NCBI GenBank assembly: GCA_900555005.1
Contig: USJM01000084.1
Location: forward strand, 1-7,578
Direction of reading: 5' to 3'
From: an uncultured Lachnospiraceae bacterium
GTDB lineage: Bacteria > Bacillota_A > Clostridia > Lachnospirales > Lachnospiraceae
DNA length: 7,578 nt
Shown here: positions 5,531-7,578 of the stretch, piece by piece
Layout: each line of letters opens with the position of its first letter
Position numbering within the stretch: position 1 is the stretch's first letter
Notes under the pieces: model-generated
What the model was told of the DNA's origin: nothing
Databases searched by the model: none
Seen by the model: the letters and a program-made list of their open reading frames with translations, nothing else
Translations under genes and position numbers: made by a program

Positions 5531-6466
5531 ATGAGCAGAGAACTGTGCGCAGCTGCTTCAGCTTCTGAGGCGGTCATCATGAGGGATGCCTCATCAGCAT
5601 ATCTGGCCGGTGGCACAGAGCTTCTGCGCTCCGGAACAGAGCGAAGCGCAGACCGGCTGATCATGCTGAAAAACATCCCGGAGCTGAAGGGAGTCTCTGG
5701 AGAGACACCAGAGGCTGTCCGCATCGGGAGCATGACAACATTCCAGGAGGCTTTGGGATCGGACCTGGTGCCGGCGTATCTGAAGGAAGCTCTGAGGTAT
5801 ATGGCGTCCAGAACAAAGCGGGACATGGCAACCATCGGCGGCAATGTGGCGCTCATGCGGGATGACTCTTATCTGGCGGCAACGCTGATCGCCGCGCATG
5901 CGAAGCTGGAGCTCTTGCGCAGGGCAAAGCCGGGTTCCGATGAATCTGCACAGGATCGGTCCGGATGTCCTGACAAGAACAGACAGGATCTGGAGGAGGC
6001 TTCACAGGTCAGAGGTGACCAGCCTGTACGGGAGGCTGTCTGCATCCGGCGCTATCTGCAGCACCGGGAGGAATACCAGAAAGACCTGATCACGGCGATT
6101 ATCGTCAGAACAGATATCTGCGTTGTCTCGAAGCGGTATGCAAACACAGCAGAGAGCCACTCTTATCTGACGGCATCGATGGGATATGTGGACGGTCGTT
6201 TCAGAGTGGGCGTCTCTGTAAAGAATGCCGGGGTATTCTTCCCGAAGGAATTCTCTGACAGCCTTGGAGAGGATGAGAATGCAGAGACATTTGCGCGCTT
6301 TGCAAAAAGCTGGACGGGGCTGGACATTCCGGATGATCTGTACGGGAGCACGGCTTACAAGCGGTATCTGCTTGGGGTAACCCTTGAGAACCTGTACCGA
6401 TCTCTGAAAGAGAGAATTTCATCCGGGCAAAGGACGGATGGTAGAAAGGGGGAGACGGAAACATGA
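5531..6466 (+). CDS. FAD-binding subunit of a xanthine dehydrogenase-like molybdenum hydroxylase (YgfM/CoxM-like)
   Basis: An intact protein of about 311 residues. In this enzyme class the subunit holds FAD and passes electrons from the molybdenum site to NAD or another acceptor in the cytoplasm. FAD-binding motifs are AYLAGGTELLRSG (23-35) and MATIGGNVALMRDDSYLA (about 99-115), with IGSMTTFQEAL (65-75) between them; the C-terminal domain follows from about residue 185 (KDLITAIIV, then SYLTASMGYVDGRF). About 40 charged and polar residues (roughly 131-170) separate LELL from CIRRYLQHREEY, where typical relatives have a short turn; this looks like an insertion and stays in frame. Its stop overlaps the start of the molybdopterin subunit (ATGA), so the two are translationally coupled. 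The arrangement resembles the E. coli ygfM-xdhD pair and clostridial selenium-dependent xanthine dehydrogenases; another purine or aldehyde hydroxylase is possible. Confidence 0.85.
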   Translation: MSRELCAAASASEAVIMRDASSAYLAGGTELLRSGTERSADRLIMLKNIPELKGVSGETPEAVRIGSMTTFQEALGSDLVPAYLKEALRYMASRTKRDMATIGGNVALMRDDSYLAATLIAAHAKLELLRRAKPGSDESAQDRSGCPDKNRQDLEEASQVRGDQPVREAVCIRRYLQHREEYQKDLITAIIVRTDICVVSKRYANTAESHSYLTASMGYVDGRFRVGVSVKNAGVFFPKEFSDSLGEDENAETFARFAKSWTGLDIPDDLYGSTAYKRYLLGVTLENLYRSLKERISSGQRTDGRKGETET

Positions 6467-7578
6467 AGATATCCTGTGTGATCAACCATGTACCGAGAAC
6501 CTTTGATGTAGATCCGATGATGAGCCTGCGGGAGCTGCTGGTTTCTGCAGGGCATGTCTGCGTCCGCGACTCGGACGACTCCGAGGGGTTCTGCGGGAGT
6601 GATACGGTTCTGGTTGACGGGACACCTGTCTATTCGAATCTGTATCTTGCAGGGGAGGCTGATGGCTGCGACATTCTGACACCGGACGGGCTGGGTGACG
6701 CCGGTCATCTGTCGGATGTACAGCAGGCGATGATTGATGCAGGGGTTGTGCAGAGTGCCTACAATGCGCCGGCGGCAGCCCTGCTCCTGACATGGCTGCT
6801 GGAAAACAACCCGGATCCGACAAAGGAAGAGATCAAGGATGCACTTTCCGGGATCTTTATCCGGGATGCGTCTTACGAGCATTACTTCCTTGCAGTTCAG
6901 CTGGTACGGGAGAGAAGGAAGTTTGGCCACTATAAGACCAAGACAGCGCCGGTATTCCGCGAGCAGCTCAGAGAGATCGGGACGCCGGACGGCAAGGTGG
7001 ACGGTCCTGCGCTTGTCAGCGGTCAGCGGGCGTTCGTCGAGGACTATGTTTCGAATGATGCCTGTGTTCTGGTTGTCCTGCGGTCTCCTTATGCCAGTGC
7101 CTATATCAAATCGATTGACACAGCCGAGGCGGAAAAGGTCCCGGGCGTTGTGAAGATTATCACGGCGGCCAATTGTCCGGACATCTACTATATCAGGCAG
7201 GGCAGGGCAACCCGGAGCCGTCTCCTCATGACAGGAGACTGTTTAACTGGAAGGTCCGCCATGTCGGCGACCGGGTCGCTGGGATTGTTGCGGAGACGAA
7301 GGAAGCCGCTGAGCAGGTAAAGAAGCTGACTCATGTTGAGTATGAAGTGCTGAGGCCGGTGCTGACCGTTGAGGAAGCCATGGCGGAAGGCGCGCCGGCC
7401 GTACACAATGGTCCGGTGGAATATCGTGCCGGCGCACCGGCGGATCTGGAGGCTTACAACGAGCAGGCATCCAAGGATCCACGGGAAGGCAAGGTGGTCT
7501 ATCAGTTCCCGCTCGGTGCAGATATTCATCACAACATCGCAGCGTCCAACAAGGGCGGCATCGGGGATGTGGAGAAAG
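6463..7578 (+). CDS. Molybdopterin subunit of a xanthine dehydrogenase-like enzyme with degenerate [2Fe-2S] domains, 5' part, with a -1 frameshift
   Basis: This is the N-terminal part of a fused ferredoxin-like/molybdopterin hydroxylase (XdhD or selenium-dependent XDH type); the catalytic region runs off the window. Residues 1-75 follow the plant-type ferredoxin fold (SLRELL, TVLVDGTPV, LYLAGEADG). Residues about 85-145 follow the helical second cluster domain (VQQAMIDAGVVQ, ENNPDPTKEEIKDALSG). Aligned without gaps to the family pattern, only Cys44 of eight cluster ligands remains: the others are Asp39, Asp47, Asn59, Ser98, Asn101, Ile133, Asp135. From about 178 the a/b-hammerhead domain begins (GKVDGPALVSGQRAFVEDY, PGVVKIIT). 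The frame breaks at about 7190-7194. One extra base restores QAGQGNPEPSPHD ... VRHVGDRVAGIVAE, continuing to the window end; as printed the first frame stops at 7318-7320. Ribosome binding site GGGGGAG lies eight bases before the ATG. Confidence 0.85.

Noticed and set aside
5695..5713. CTCTGG ... CCAGAG inverted repeat
   Set aside because: A 6-bp stem inside the FAD subunit coding sequence, with no T-run and no strand bias in pairing; expected by chance.
1..7578. Insertion sequences, tRNA/rRNA genes, CRISPR arrays, phage or toxin-antitoxin genes
   Set aside because: I looked for transposase motifs, terminal inverted repeats, regularly spaced repeats and tRNA-like cloverleaf segments on both strands and found none that I could support.

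Overview
The window looks like chromosomal DNA of an anaerobic, moderately GC-rich member of the Bacillota, most likely a Clostridia/Lachnospiraceae-type gut bacterium. The reasons are strong AGGAGG-like ribosome binding sites, tightly packed or overlapping genes, LivG/LivF transporter ATPases, and a molybdenum hydroxylase pair (a separate FAD subunit followed by a fused ferredoxin-like/molybdopterin subunit) of the xanthine dehydrogenase type common in purine-using anaerobes. The genus cannot be fixed from the sequence alone.

Layout. (1) 1-1032, + strand: the 3' part of livG and all of livF, the two ATPases of a branched-chain amino acid type ABC importer. (2) 1033-1209: intergenic DNA with hairpins, a strong G-tract and a likely promoter. 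(3) 1210-3418, + strand: an ATP-grasp ligase and a membrane-anchored family 2 glycosyltransferase of the GtrB/ArnC/DPM1 type. (4) 3438-5344, - strand, converging on region 3: a secreted class I glutamine amidotransferase-like (PuuD/peptidase C26) hydrolase, then a second ATP-grasp ligase. (5) 5345-5530: a divergent promoter region with palindromes and a tandem repeat. (6) 5531-7578, + strand: the FAD subunit and the start of the molybdopterin subunit of a xanthine dehydrogenase-like enzyme, cut off by the window end.

How the genes may work together. Regions 3 and 4 form a compact accessory block between two metabolic operons. Two related carboxylate-amine ligases, a lipid-linked sugar transferase and an exported gamma-glutamyl-hydrolase-like enzyme suggest synthesis or tailoring of an amide-containing envelope glycan or small peptide, but the substrate is unknown and this is inference. 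Regions 1 and 6 are recognisable metabolic functions.

Two observations matter most. First, the xanthine dehydrogenase-like protein keeps the fold-specific sequence of both [2Fe-2S] domains but has lost seven of the eight cluster-binding cysteines. Second, five of the eight genes (livG, livF, the glycosyltransferase, the second ATP-grasp, the molybdopterin subunit) each need exactly one extra base to restore a continuous family-like protein. The uniform -1 pattern looks more like uncorrected long-read sequencing error than real gene decay, so the genes are annotated as frameshifted CDSs rather than pseudogenes.
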